From positions 1-27,326 of the forward strand of contig LSSK01001065.1 in assembly GCA_001969505.1 (NCBI GenBank): DNA of 27,326 bases. The letters run 5' to 3'. The notes under the pieces are model-generated. The model saw only the letters and a program-made list of their open reading frames with translations, was not told the DNA's origin and did not search any database. How positions within the stretch are numbered: position 1 is the first letter of the stretch; each line of letters opens with the position of its first letter. The position numbers and the translations under genes are program-made. The DNA is from Zancudomyces culisetae (lineage: Eukaryota > Kickxellomycota > Harpellomycetes > Harpellales > Legeriomycetaceae). Below, piece after piece: positions 10,301 to 20,532 of this stretch.

Positions 10301-10855
10301 AATAATTCACAAGTATTTAAACTCGTATAATACGCTAATGTCTATAGTTACATATTTGATTAATGTACTACTACGCTTATATAAAACCATCAAAAAACAA
10401 CAAAAGAGATAAGTGAATATAACCAGTTGCTGAAAGATAAAATGTTAAATTAACAGAATAGCATAAACCCGTACTTCAGGTCGGTTTTGGTGTAGTAGTG
10501 TTCATCCCCTTTTGTTGCCAAATATGGACAAACCCTCTTTTACAGAGTTAGGTACAAAACTACTAAATTGAGGATATCTCTATTGCAAAATAGCCAAATC
10601 GTGATTTACTTATTTCTTTTTCAGAGTTAAAATTCAGCTCAAAAATTACTTGGAAAGAAATACAACTTGTAAATAAAGTTATAATTCCAATTTGCCCGGA
10701 AAAAAAATAACGGTTGGTCATTGAGTTTGGTTTGGTCGTGATGCCTTATAAAACTGCCTGCGCTTTATATATTTACACTACTAAATAATATTTTATGCTC
10801 ATTTTTTGTACAAGAGAATCACAAAAACACATATCAGCAACAATAGACTCAAATA
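7367..10855. other. Gene-poor 3.5-kb AT-rich region
   Basis: No ORF here is longer than about 68 codons, and none has recognisable protein character. Present are a strong palindrome (7762-7790), a 12-bp palindrome TAGTCATGACTA (8273-8284), two blocks sharing a pair of short motifs (8783-8954 and 9261-9443), and an 11-base G run (9560-9570). The right end should be the promoter of the orphan gene, with TTATAAAA at about 10744-10751. Possible roles such as a long non-coding transcript, replication origin or centromere cannot be decided from sequence alone. I could not fold a tRNA on either strand. Confidence 0.5.
7762..7790. repeat. Near-perfect palindrome (inverted repeat with 1-nt spacer)
   Basis: Arms CTATACTCGC (7766-7775) and GCGAGTATAG (7777-7786) are exact reverse complements around a single A. 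The match extends four more positions on each side (7762-7765 with 7787-7790), with one G-T pair. It could be a dimeric protein-binding site; a hairpin would need a few bases of loop at the centre. Confidence 0.8.
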
Positions 10856-12676
10856 ATGGATGAAAAAGAAGCGAGTGGTGAAAATAGGAGAAGAATTGGT
10901 AATAGACTCAAAAAAAACTTTTTCGTGCTACAGGATAGCTTAAACCTAGCACCTGGAGAGCCAGAAGGAAACGTAAAACCTAAAAGGCTCCCCAACGACA
11001 CTATAATTCGCAAAAAAACAAAAAAAGAGTTACCTGTAGTTGTAGAAGTAGACGATGATCATATCTACGACCAAAAGACAAAGGATAAACATGACCTTAT
11101 TAGGAATAGCAGTGACGCCAAACAACAAAACAAAAATGTTGACGATACTCCTAAGGCGGAGCAGATGGAAGAAGGTGTGGGTGTCTATATGACCAAAAAC
11201 ACTCTAGCTTTGCAAGACAGCCGCATACACACAAATGATATAAAAAACGAAGTTTATAGTAGTGACTTGTATGATTGTGGTATAGAAAAGAATACCACGG
11301 AAACGAAGCTGGATGAGGTCTGCGATACTATTGAGCCTATTGAGATTATTCCCACCAGCCATTCTAATGGGGAAGTCTCTTTTAAAAACCCAACAAACCT
11401 GGCACCACATGGTCCAGGGATAGACTCGTTTTCGAATAATACTCGCAGGACGCTAGTTAGTGACGAAAACCTCGATGCCTTAAGTAATAGCCAAAATGGA
11501 ATACCCGAACAGCTAAATAGGAGGTTGGGTTCTAAGGTTTCCAGTCCTAAATTATCCAAAATAGCATCACAGGATGAGTTTAAAAGAGTTCTTCGATCAA
11601 AGCAAAGTACAGATAGTATGGTTAAGCTGCGCTCTCCAGGCAGTTTACAGGTTATGTCTAAGTCACAGGTGCTGCTTCAATCGCAATCACCACTATCACC
11701 GTTATCGACAATTCCAAATACATCTACCATCCTGGAAGCAGACAAACTTAACAAACGATTTGAAACCAATGCTCAGGTGAATTTTAAACGAATTTCACGA
11801 ATATACAATCTAATTGGAGAAAAAGAAAAAAAAGATATTCTAAAGCTTCTTAGAAGGAGCTTGGAATCTATAACAATAACGAAGCACAACAATGTTTCTT
11901 TGATAAACATGGAATCCACCTCCCAAAATAGAGATTATAAATCCTATAAATCTCATAAATCCCATAAATATAGAATCAGGCTTGGTAGCTATGGCGAGCT
12001 CGGATACAGCAAAAATGTACTAGCACTTGCAGACAATGGGAGTACGAGATACTTAAAAGAACTGGATTCTGAATCCGAATCGCCAAGCAACCCGTTTGCT
12101 GATGATATAACATATTTCAAAGATATCTCTTCAATTGATTACGCGGGGCTATTAAAACAAACAAATGTACTTGGAAAAGCTTCATCGCGGTACATATCCA
12201 CAGGAAGACCTCCTCTAAAAATAAATATGATGTATAATCCCCCAACGCCAGAAATAAAAAGTACTCAAGGTCGTTTTGCTCGATCACTTAGTGGTGGCTC
12301 TAACTTTTCAAGAACATATGGGCGATCAATAATAAGCGTAGCCAGCGATACCGATACCTTACTAAGCCCAAGAAAAGATCTGCTAACATTCGAGGAGGAG
12401 TTTAGTATCTATAATAACAGTGAATCGGGCCATCAAGTTATGCTAGATCAAAACTCATCCTCTCTACTAATTAAAAGTGACTTTACAAACAAATACAAAC
12501 GACATATACAAAATAGTTACAAAGAACATCCACATCGGAGGAATGATGCTTCGTTCGCAAAAGCGAGCAAAGTTGAAATCAGTCAAAGTTCCAGCAAATC
12601 AAACCCATACAGGAGGTCACCTAGCCTCAGCCCAGTTGATCCAATAAGAACTAGGCTGCAGAAATTTAAAAAATGA
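10856..12676 (+). CDS. Uncharacterised 606-aa Ser/Lys/Asn-rich, largely disordered protein
   Basis: A single long ORF, clearly coding by length, preceded by a TATA-like element about 105 bp upstream. I do not recognise a family. Most of it looks disordered: rich in Ser, Asn, Lys and acidic residues, with no membrane segment or signal peptide. One region, about 298-340 (around VNFKRISRIYNLI and KKDILKLLRRSLESI), looks like a folded amphipathic helix pair. Short motifs recur: KN-x3-LQDS at 20-28 and 114-122, a relative KNVLALADN at 386-394, and NLAPGEPEG (30-38) versus NLAPHGPG (181-188). An NPF tripeptide followed by acidic residues (412-416) resembles EH-domain ligands. SP and TP sites are common, including a full CDK-type SPRK (504-507), and a YKS/HKS tract lies at 361-371. 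A scaffold or cell-cycle-regulated role is possible but unproven. Confidence 0.85.
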   Translation: MDEKEASGENRRRIGNRLKKNFFVLQDSLNLAPGEPEGNVKPKRLPNDTIIRKKTKKELPVVVEVDDDHIYDQKTKDKHDLIRNSSDAKQQNKNVDDTPKAEQMEEGVGVYMTKNTLALQDSRIHTNDIKNEVYSSDLYDCGIEKNTTETKLDEVCDTIEPIEIIPTSHSNGEVSFKNPTNLAPHGPGIDSFSNNTRRTLVSDENLDALSNSQNGIPEQLNRRLGSKVSSPKLSKIASQDEFKRVLRSKQSTDSMVKLRSPGSLQVMSKSQVLLQSQSPLSPLSTIPNTSTILEADKLNKRFETNAQVNFKRISRIYNLIGEKEKKDILKLLRRSLESITITKHNNVSLINMESTSQNRDYKSYKSHKSHKYRIRLGSYGELGYSKNVLALADNGSTRYLKELDSESESPSNPFADDITYFKDISSIDYAGLLKQTNVLGKASSRYISTGRPPLKINMMYNPPTPEIKSTQGRFARSLSGGSNFSRTYGRSIISVASDTDTLLSPRKDLLTFEEEFSIYNNSESGHQVMLDQNSSSLLIKSDFTNKYKRHIQNSYKEHPHRRNDASFAKASKVEISQSSSKSNPYRRSPSLSPVDPIRTRLQKFKK

Positions 12677-13170
12677 GACAGAGACCATTTAGAAGAGCTA
12701 GTGAACTTCTAAAGCTGAACATATTCTTTATCCATTCAGGCTTTCCCCTGTCTCTGCCATCTTTTATTTTTGAAACTCGAACCCCCCCCTCCCCTTTATC
12801 TACGCAATCGAAGCTGTTCAGACTTATACCATTCCCCGGTCTGATTTTACCTTCTTACGCTTATAACGACTATAATAATATTCCACGATTTCAGACTTTT
12901 TCCTAGTGTATTTTGATAATAATCACGCGGTTTTAACGCTTAAAAAATAAACCACTAGCGTGTCACAGTAAGCTATAATTGAAATACAAAATAATATGCT
13001 AGATAAGGGAAGCAGGGAGAAGTAAATGGCACGAAGCCCCAAGTTCCATGAAGGGTCTCGTATGAATACCTGTTTATTTATAAACCTTCATTTTATAAAA
13101 CCCATATTTTCGATACTGTTGAGAACATTAACATAATAGTTGGTTTGGTGATAGGTAGTAGGTATAAAGC
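12677..13170. other. Convergent intergenic region, orphan gene / methyltransferase
   Basis: The 494-bp spacer lies between two 3' ends. A 77-codon ORF overlaps the orphan stop codon by 4 nt (12673-12906), but its sequence is rich in Pro, Phe and Ser from pyrimidine tracts and is not called. AATAAA at 12946-12951 is a possible polyadenylation element for the orphan gene. Confidence 0.55.
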
Positions 13171-13892
13171 CTACTTCCGTCTCCAAACAGCAATCGCACA
13201 AGGAGCTTTCCTGTTTGGCTCTTCTCTAGGGTTTCTGTCAATGTATACCAGTTCAAAATTTGTATCCAAAACTCTGTGGTACTCCTCCTCAGAAACAGTG
13301 TATGGAGGAGGCGTAGAAGTGTGTTGTTTTAGTGGAAACATCAATGTAATCAGATTTCCCCCTGCCTCAATTATCTCTGCATACCGTGCACCCCACTTTT
13401 CACGCATGTCGGGATGGATTGCGCAGAAAAACGTGTAATCATATGCTAGCATAAATTTTTCACCGCCCAGACTAAAGTTGAAAAAGTCACCTACTAAAAA
13501 TCTAGCCGAATCCTGTGCCACTTTTTGCTCGTCCCTGAGCTTATTGCCCGCATCTACAGCTATTGAGCTTAGGTCAAGCCCAGTCATTTTGAAACCATTT
13601 TTGGCCAAGTATACAACATCATATCCCTAAAATATTTTTGTGTGATGCATTACTGTAGCGTTTTGATTAGCATTTAGGACCAGTACTTAAATAAAATAAA
13701 ACATATGGTGGAAAATGCACTTACACTCCCACAGCCTGGAACTATACCTCTGCCTCTAGGCAAATTAACCTTGTCAGTCTTTTCTTCGACTAGTTCCTCT
13801 AAAGCGGCGTTCACATGTCCAAGGTCCCAGCCTGTATTTCCGGTTTCCCATCTGTCCTTCCAATCAACTGAGGATATAGTACTTTCGGCCAT
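13171..13892 (-). CDS. Thiol/thiopurine methyltransferase-family enzyme, 2 exons
   Basis: Exon 1 is 13892-13725 and exon 2 is 13626-13171 (minus strand), joined in phase 0 by removing a 98-nt intron (GTAAGTG donor, TTTTAG acceptor). The product is 207 aa. It is a class I SAM-dependent methyltransferase of the TPMT family: WKDRWETGNTGWDLG near 11-25, the SAM-binding glycine loop PGCGSGYDVVYLA spanning the splice junction (52-64), LDLSS as the acidic strand end, and the family block DYTFFCAIHPDMREKW followed by GGNLITLMFPL. Related fungal and plant (HOL-type) enzymes methylate small thiols, bisulfide or halide ions. The exact substrate is not readable from sequence. A Cbf1-like GTCACGTG lies in its upstream region, which would suit sulfur-linked control. 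The intron falls inside the SAM loop, which explains why neither exon alone looks complete. Confidence 0.87.
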
Positions 13893-14621
13893 TTTGATTA
13901 GTATTTGTTGTAATGTCTTTGAGTCTTTCTTGTTAAGTGTATAGTAACTATTTTGTCTTTGGTTTGGCTGGAGTGGAGTATTTAAAGCATGCTAGTAAAA
14001 TATGCCCATCTATAAAGAAAAGGCCCTCCACCCTCTCTGCTATCATCTGGATTGGAATGTTATTCGTGGAGCATTGAGCTGCTGCCAAATTAATTTCCCC
14101 CAAACCCCAAACAAAATTATTGGACTCTTCAACAAGTCAGATGTTCAGACTGTAGTTGGTTTTTTTTTAGATTGGCAATATATAGCGGTATCTGAAACAC
14201 TATTTTTGGGGCTTGTGAAATTGTCATAAAATGCGATTAGTAATCTGACCTTTGCATATCCGGGAAAAAGTGAAGATTCGTTTTAGATACACTGCAAAGT
14301 CACGTGGTAGAAAAATAGTGAGATCAAAGTACGACCAATAACAAGTAAAGTGGGTGGGAATACCATTCTACTATATACACCTGTCTACAAATACTCTGAG
14401 TGGTGGGCGGTTTGGTTTATAGCTAGGAGATTGGAAATAAGATAATAAATAGTCTTTGTATCCAGCTTCACTCACACTGATTTCTTGACTTGCACACATT
14501 GTTAAAGCAGCCGCCCTTGGACTTTCTTACTAGCACCATTAAAGCTCATATAGGTATCAGAAAGGACATACTCTGGCCATCTTGTCAAAAAGCTAAGATT
14601 TTGCCAGATGAGGATGTTTTT
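13893..14621. other. Intergenic region, methyltransferase promoter and gluconokinase 3' end
   Basis: Both flanking genes are on the minus strand, so the left part should be the methyltransferase promoter. It includes GTCACGTG (14299-14306), an inverted or direct CCAAT at about 14335, and TATTTAAA about 90 bp upstream of the ATG. A 75-codon ORF at 14002-14229 shows no recognisable protein sequence. Confidence 0.55.
14299..14306. promoter_or_regulatory. Cbf1-like E-box GTCACGTG
   Basis: The octamer matches the RTCACRTG consensus of the yeast factor Cbf1, which with Met4 drives sulfur-assimilation genes. It lies about 410 bp upstream of the thiol methyltransferase start codon. The match is exact; its use is inference. 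Confidence 0.4.
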
Positions 14622-15173
14622 TTAATCAGATAAAAGGGTGCTTGTACTGTGTTTAATGTTGGTTAAACAAAAGTTTGCAACAATAAAATCTATGATTTGC
14701 ATCTTTGTCTTATGTCCACATAGAACAGTAAGACAGTTTTCCGACAGATCGGGTTCTTCCAGCACCGATAGCTGGTCCTCAAGAAGAGCAGCGTTAAAAA
14801 AGTGGTTTTTTCTTTGATCTAATCGCTGTTTCAACTGATCTTTGCTACATTTCAAATAAATAAAGCTAACTCTATTCTGACCAAGTGCGAGTATTTCTCG
14901 ATACGATTTTTTAAGTGCAGAGCACGAAATAAACACGTTTGGTTCACTAACTGATTCGATAGCCTCGTTGATTCTCAGAAGCCAGGGTATTCTATCCTCG
15001 TCAGTTAGCCCAATTCCCCGTTTCATTTTAGATATATTATCCTCTCCATGAAAATCATCGCCCTCAATGAAAATAGAGTTCTCAGTTTTTTCACTTAGCG
15101 ATCTACATACAGTAGATTTCCCACTCCCACTAACACCCATCACAATTATTATAGTTTTAATACTCATTTCCAT
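14622..15173 (-). CDS. Gluconokinase (gluconate kinase, GntK family)
   Basis: An intronless ORF encodes 183 aa, typical for the family. It phosphorylates D-gluconate with ATP to 6-phosphogluconate, feeding the pentose phosphate pathway in the cytosol. The P-loop is GVSGSGKS (13-20). The GntK-specific blocks follow: EGDDFHGEDNISKM (37-50), GxGLTDEDRxPWL (54-65), SCSALKKSYREIL (83-95), FIYLKC (104-109), and HFFNAALLEDQLSVLEEP (124-141), which covers the substrate lid and the conserved Gln-Leu-Leu/Glu-Pro region. Two ATGs lie close together (residues 1 and 3); either may be used. The C-terminal tail after about 172 is less conserved. No peroxisomal or mitochondrial signal is evident. Confidence 0.92.
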   Translation of the reverse strand: MEMSIKTIIIVMGVSGSGKSTVCRSLSEKTENSIFIEGDDFHGEDNISKMKRGIGLTDEDRIPWLLRINEAIESVSEPNVFISCSALKKSYREILALGQNRVSFIYLKCSKDQLKQRLDQRKNHFFNAALLEDQLSVLEEPDLSENCLTVLCGHKTKMQIIDFIVANFCLTNIKHSTSTLLSD

Positions 15174-15801
15174 TCAGATATAATAATGTCTTTATATCCG
15201 TTTGTTTTTATTTTCTCGCCAACGCAAATTAGATTGCACGATTCTGTAGCCTTTTCTGTTTAGTGAATATTTAAGATATATTTTAAAAAGATTTATACTG
15301 GTTACTTCCCCTCCCCTTCTCTAGTTTTCCGCCAAAGGGTCGTTGTGGTAAAAATTAGTTGTATTGTTATTTCTAATTTTTTTTCCTATAGCTTTGGTAT
15401 TTAGAAATTAAAAGGGATGCTTCAAATCAAAATACTAATTTGCAAAACAAAGGGTTGTAATAGGTTCTTTAACTTTAGAAGTTGCTGACCAAGTTATATT
15501 TTGTAGGGGTATACGTGTATAAAGGTGTTGTATAGGCGGTTTGTTAAGCCGGCTAGCACAAGAGTTTAGTCAAGGCATTTTTTTAATAATATTTCATGTA
15601 GTTTGCCCTAAATAAAACTTAAATGTAGTGTTGGGCCCCCTCTTGTATGGAAGCCAACTGTGTTTAGGCATTAGGTATCGTTTATTTTCTTTAAAATCTT
15701 TTAACAAGGCTAACATATATACACATACACAAATACACATAAATCGGAAAACTAATTGGTGCTATTTCTTAGTTTTAGAATAGGTTAGGTCCTAACATTT
15801 T

Positions 15802-15842
15802 TGTTTATGTGTATACATGAATAAACATATATACATGTTTAT
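15802..15842. promoter_or_regulatory. Cluster of three forkhead-like sites
   Basis: TGTTTAT (15802-15808), ATAAACA (15821-15827) and TGTTTAT (15836-15842) all match RTAAAYA on one strand or the other. The last two form an inverted repeat with 9-bp arms (AATAAACAT and ATGTTTATT). AT-rich background makes this only suggestive. Confidence 0.3.
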
Positions 15843-16301
15843 TTTTCCATATTTCCATATTTCAATACTTTTTTTATGGTTTTTGGTAATCATGATTTGT
15901 TCCGTGGTTTTTGCATCCAGCTTTTTTATTTGCACACCACCTCCCGTAGATAGCTGAAATCGATTTTTATTGTCCCATTTTTGAAGTTTATTCGGAGCAT
16001 TAAACTGAACCAAATAAAATGTTTTCCTAAAATAGGAGAAATAGTCTGTTTGAAAAAAATGCAATATTAAATTAATCAAAAGACAATTGGCCAGAAAATC
16101 AGCAACAAAATTAAGTACATTGTTTTTACGAAGTTTCCTTTATTGTCCGCTCTTTGTTGTGTGGATAACTTTAAACTAATAAAATTAAAAAAACAGGTAC
16201 TATATCATAAGGATATCTCACTTTGTATTACAACCAACAAGATACAAATTTCCTAAATATACTCTAACAGGGGCACAAAAAACAGCGATAAAATCATATT
16301 A

Positions 16302-16311
16302 CACACGTGTG
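16302..16311. promoter_or_regulatory. CACGTG E-box palindrome just before SEC4
   Basis: CACACGTGTG is a 10-bp palindrome with an E-box core, ending 11 bp before the SEC4 start codon. It may be a bHLH site or lie in the 5' untranslated region; there is no further support. Confidence 0.3.
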
Positions 16312-16322
16312 AAGGTCGAAAA

Positions 16323-17605
<1,283 letters not shown>

Positions 17606-17850
17606 ATGAGCTCCTAATTAATACCACTTTTTTCCTTTAGATTGAGACTTTGCTTTTGTTAAGAAGAGAGTGAAGAACTTCATGCTATTGTTTTGTGTTG
17701 GCGCAACCTACTTGCCTTTCTGTTTGCTTTTTTTCTCTTAGTACTATGCTTTAACCACTAAATCACAAACTATCACAGAAAAAGGAAAAAATTAATCGTT
17801 ATGAGATATTTATAAATAAAGAGGGGAGTATTGTTAAAAAAACGCATGAT

Positions 17851-20532
17851 TTATATCAAGCCAAATCTAAAGCACAAGTAACTGAGAAATATCGCAAAAG
17901 CTGAAATGGAAAATACAATAGAGACAAACCAAAACAGCGAATCAGTTTCTTGGCCAGGAACCTTTACGTTCATTCCCCATAAACCAGTCACTAAATTCAG
18001 GGGAATAAGAACGGAAGCCATAATAGACAGTTTGGCAACTACATCGTTTGTTCTGTTTGACGTTTCTGTCAGTTCTATAGATATTTTTGCCAAGTAGTTT
18101 GAATATGCCCTTGACAGCACAGCTTCCAGCTGCGTAGCATTTTGTGATATAGTTACAACGTGATCTAAAATATCAAACAAATGCAGGTTTAGGTCATGCG
18201 ACTTGTCGGAAGCGCTGCTACCGACTCCATTATGGCTTTGCTGTTGCGGTGTGTGTTGTTGCTGTGTGTGTTGTTGCTGTTGCTGTTGTTGCTGTTGTTG
18301 CTGTTGTTGCTGCTGTTGTTGCTGTACCGCATAGTCACCATTGTTGCCGTTCGGCTCTAGGCTTTGGGAATAAGTAAAAGTACCTTCTACAGCCTCCTGT
18401 CCAGGCGTGGTGGCGAGGACATGCGTTGATGTGACTGTCGGCGAGGTAAAAGCCACACAATTTCCTTGGTGGAGAATATGAGAATTGGAGGGGACCGGAC
18501 CTCCTGCCGCCGATATGTTGCCTATGGTAGTACTTGAAGTGCCTGTGGGACCAAACTTCTTTATCAATGTCCTTACAACATCGGCTTTTCCTTGCAATAG
18601 TCGCAATAAACACATTAGCCGTTTTCTAACACAACCAATACGCAAAAGCATATCAGATTGCTCTGAAGATGTCAATATCAACACCAGTTCGTCAATAGTT
18701 TCAACCTCCAACTCCATGTTACGGATTACTGGAACAATTTGATCTGTGATGTCATCCATGATTGCGTAGTTGATCCAGTCAGAATTAACTTTGGTGTATT
18801 TCATGAGCCTCATTATCCACCTTAACACATGGTTCTGGCGGCATGTAGGCCTTGAATGAAACGAAAGAACTCCATGCTCAGTTACTACCATATACGTGTT
18901 TGTAGGAACTAAATATTGATCACTTTCTGGATTAAAATCAAAAGAATAAAGACACACAAAATAATATCCCTTGTGAATCTCACACTTCTCACGTGAATCG
19001 TCGTCGATTATATCTTCGCTGGTAAGTGGGTGCAGATGAAATGTTTTTGAAAGAATGCTTACTTCTAACGGCGTAGGTGCTAGAATGTCAAACCAAAAAA
19101 ACGAATCCATTTCCTTTGTCAGGTTCAATAATTCTGCAAGCGAGTATGACATCGTTCTGAGGTCTTGCAGTCTGTTGGCCCGCAATGTCCCCACACATGG
19201 ACTATAGAGCATTAATCTTTGTTGTTGCTGTTGTTCTCGTTGTCGTTGGCGGTTAACCGAACTTTTACCACCATTATTACTTATTTGTTGAGTCAAGTTG
19301 GTATAGCTTCCATCATTTCTGCTTCCTCCACCTGTTAGCATTGACGCTGGAATCGCCCCTAAACTTTTGTGGTGTCTAGTATCTCCTCCCAACAAAGGTG
19401 TTTCCATGTTAATGACATGATTCAAACGCTCTACTAGCCCCAGAGATTGTCTAGCTGTACTCTTCCGCATTCCAGAACTAAAAGAGTCTTTATCATCGCT
19501 ATCTACCGTAATTTTACTCTCACTAGGCCCTTTATTTACATCTTTGCCATTATTGTACAAGCGATCTGCTAAAGATTTATCACTATCATCAGCCACACGA
19601 TCATCCCCGTAATCCGTATCAGTATCAGTATCAGACCCTGTAAATGAGTCATCGTCCGACAAAGAATCCGAGGTTACACTGCTACTGTAAGTGCATTCTT
19701 CAGGTACTATACCATCTTTTATATATTTATCCAATGCTTCTAAGTTGGCCCATGGAGTTTCCCGGTCATCTTTGTTTTTTCTTAATTTTTTAAAACCTTT
19801 AGTTTTGGCTTCCTTTTTAATTTTTTGTATCATGTTGCTACATATACCATATCCCATATTGCGTTCCCGCTCCTTTTTCTTTCCTCCTCTATTTTCCACA
19901 ACGCATACTCTGTCTTCACCAAGTACATATCCCTCCAAAGGATTTTCATCCCGTGATCGCGGTGAAGGCACTTCTTTGTGATTTTTTGGGACGCTTGCGT
20001 CGTTAATTTTAAGTGTTGAAGGTACGTATTCAGATGGGTTCGTTTTGGGTAATATTTGAGCAAGTTCTGGATCCTCATATGTAGTTTCAGTGTTCAGTGA
20101 ATATCCTCTGAGTGGAAATTTGGGATGTAGCTCAGTTCTTTTTTTTTTTGCTGATGCCAATGGATTAGTACCAAAAACTCCACCTCCTGTGACACTTCCC
20201 TTTCTAAGCTCAAACTCTTGAAATATTGAACCTCGTTCAGTAAAAGATCTAGCCCTGTTTACTCCGCTTTGAACGAATCTTGGAGTTTGTTGATCCTTGA
20301 TGTTTACAGGAGCCACGAATCTGTCAAAAGATCTCGAATGTTTATGATTTCTGTCATTTCCATCGCCTTCCTTACTTTTGTTGTTATATATTATGCTCTT
20401 GGGTTTGGTCACATCTGATTCGGAAAAGGAAGTATCTTTATTTCCATCTAAACTTACGTCTGAGCTGCGCTTACTTGACGACGCTTGTGCGCTTTCCATG
20501 TTAGCTTTTTTTCCTTTCTCCCGTTTGTTCAT
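17851..20532 (-). CDS. CorA-family Mg2+ transporter, ALR1/MNR2 type, with polyglutamine
   Basis: An intronless ORF encodes 893 aa, near the length of yeast Alr1 (plasma membrane) and Mnr2 (vacuole). The first about 440 residues are a low-complexity cytosolic extension: basic N terminus, Ser-rich segments and an acidic TDTDTDYGDD stretch (301-310). The CorA domain begins near 449 (LRANRLQDLR), with FFWFDILAPTPLEVSILSKTFHLHPLTSEDI (478-508) typical of the family. A membrane segment lies at about 835-852, with the pore signature GMN at 853-855 (GLWGMNVKVPGQ) and a second segment at about 864-888. A long insert (about 660-780) carries 18 consecutive glutamines (737-754) with further Gln clusters. 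ALR1 and MNR2 cannot be told apart here, so no symbol is given. The ATG at 20530-20532 is the first in frame; a second at residue 12 is also possible. Confidence 0.92.
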   Translation of the reverse strand: MNKREKGKKANMESAQASSSKRSSDVSLDGNKDTSFSESDVTKPKSIIYNNKSKEGDGNDRNHKHSRSFDRFVAPVNIKDQQTPRFVQSGVNRARSFTERGSIFQEFELRKGSVTGGGVFGTNPLASAKKKRTELHPKFPLRGYSLNTETTYEDPELAQILPKTNPSEYVPSTLKINDASVPKNHKEVPSPRSRDENPLEGYVLGEDRVCVVENRGGKKKERERNMGYGICSNMIQKIKKEAKTKGFKKLRKNKDDRETPWANLEALDKYIKDGIVPEECTYSSSVTSDSLSDDDSFTGSDTDTDTDYGDDRVADDSDKSLADRLYNNGKDVNKGPSESKITVDSDDKDSFSSGMRKSTARQSLGLVERLNHVINMETPLLGGDTRHHKSLGAIPASMLTGGGSRNDGSYTNLTQQISNNGGKSSVNRQRQREQQQQQRLMLYSPCVGTLRANRLQDLRTMSYSLAELLNLTKEMDSFFWFDILAPTPLEVSILSKTFHLHPLTSEDIIDDDSREKCEIHKGYYFVCLYSFDFNPESDQYLVPTNTYMVVTEHGVLSFHSRPTCRQNHVLRWIMRLMKYTKVNSDWINYAIMDDITDQIVPVIRNMELEVETIDELVLILTSSEQSDMLLRIGCVRKRLMCLLRLLQGKADVVRTLIKKFGPTGTSSTTIGNISAAGGPVPSNSHILHQGNCVAFTSPTVTSTHVLATTPGQEAVEGTFTYSQSLEPNGNNGDYAVQQQQQQQQQQQQQQQQQQHTQQQHTPQQQSHNGVGSSASDKSHDLNLHLFDILDHVVTISQNATQLEAVLSRAYSNYLAKISIELTETSNRTNDVVAKLSIMASVLIPLNLVTGLWGMNVKVPGQETDSLFWFVSIVFSISAFAIFLSYLCFRFGLI
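18271..18324 (-). repeat. CAA/CAG trinucleotide repeat (18 glutamine codons)
   Basis: Eighteen uninterrupted Gln codons, mixed CAA and CAG, lie in the insert before the CorA membrane domain. Shorter Gln clusters separated by His-Thr and His-Thr-Pro follow at 18240-18270. Codon mixing would slow slippage, but length variation between strains is likely. Confidence 0.9.

Larger units (their letters stand above)
15174..16322. other. Divergent intergenic region gluconokinase / SEC4
   Basis: This 1.15-kb region should contain both promoters. It has a cluster of three forkhead-like ATAAACA motifs (15802-15842), a 13-bp palindrome GTTAGGTCCTAAC near 15785, and CACACGTGTG at 16302-16311 close to the SEC4 start. 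A minus-strand open frame (15792-16079) contains a polar stretch of about 55 residues but has no ATG in a sensible position and no recognised family, so it is not called. Confidence 0.55.

Noticed and set aside
12673-12906. 77-codon ORF overlapping the orphan gene stop
   Set aside because: Its ATG overlaps the stop by chance in a different frame, and its composition follows pyrimidine-rich DNA; no conserved features.
15792-16079. 95-codon minus-strand frame with a polar stretch
   Set aside because: The first codon is TTG, no upstream exon with ATG could be joined convincingly, and no family is recognised. It remains a weak possibility as an exon.
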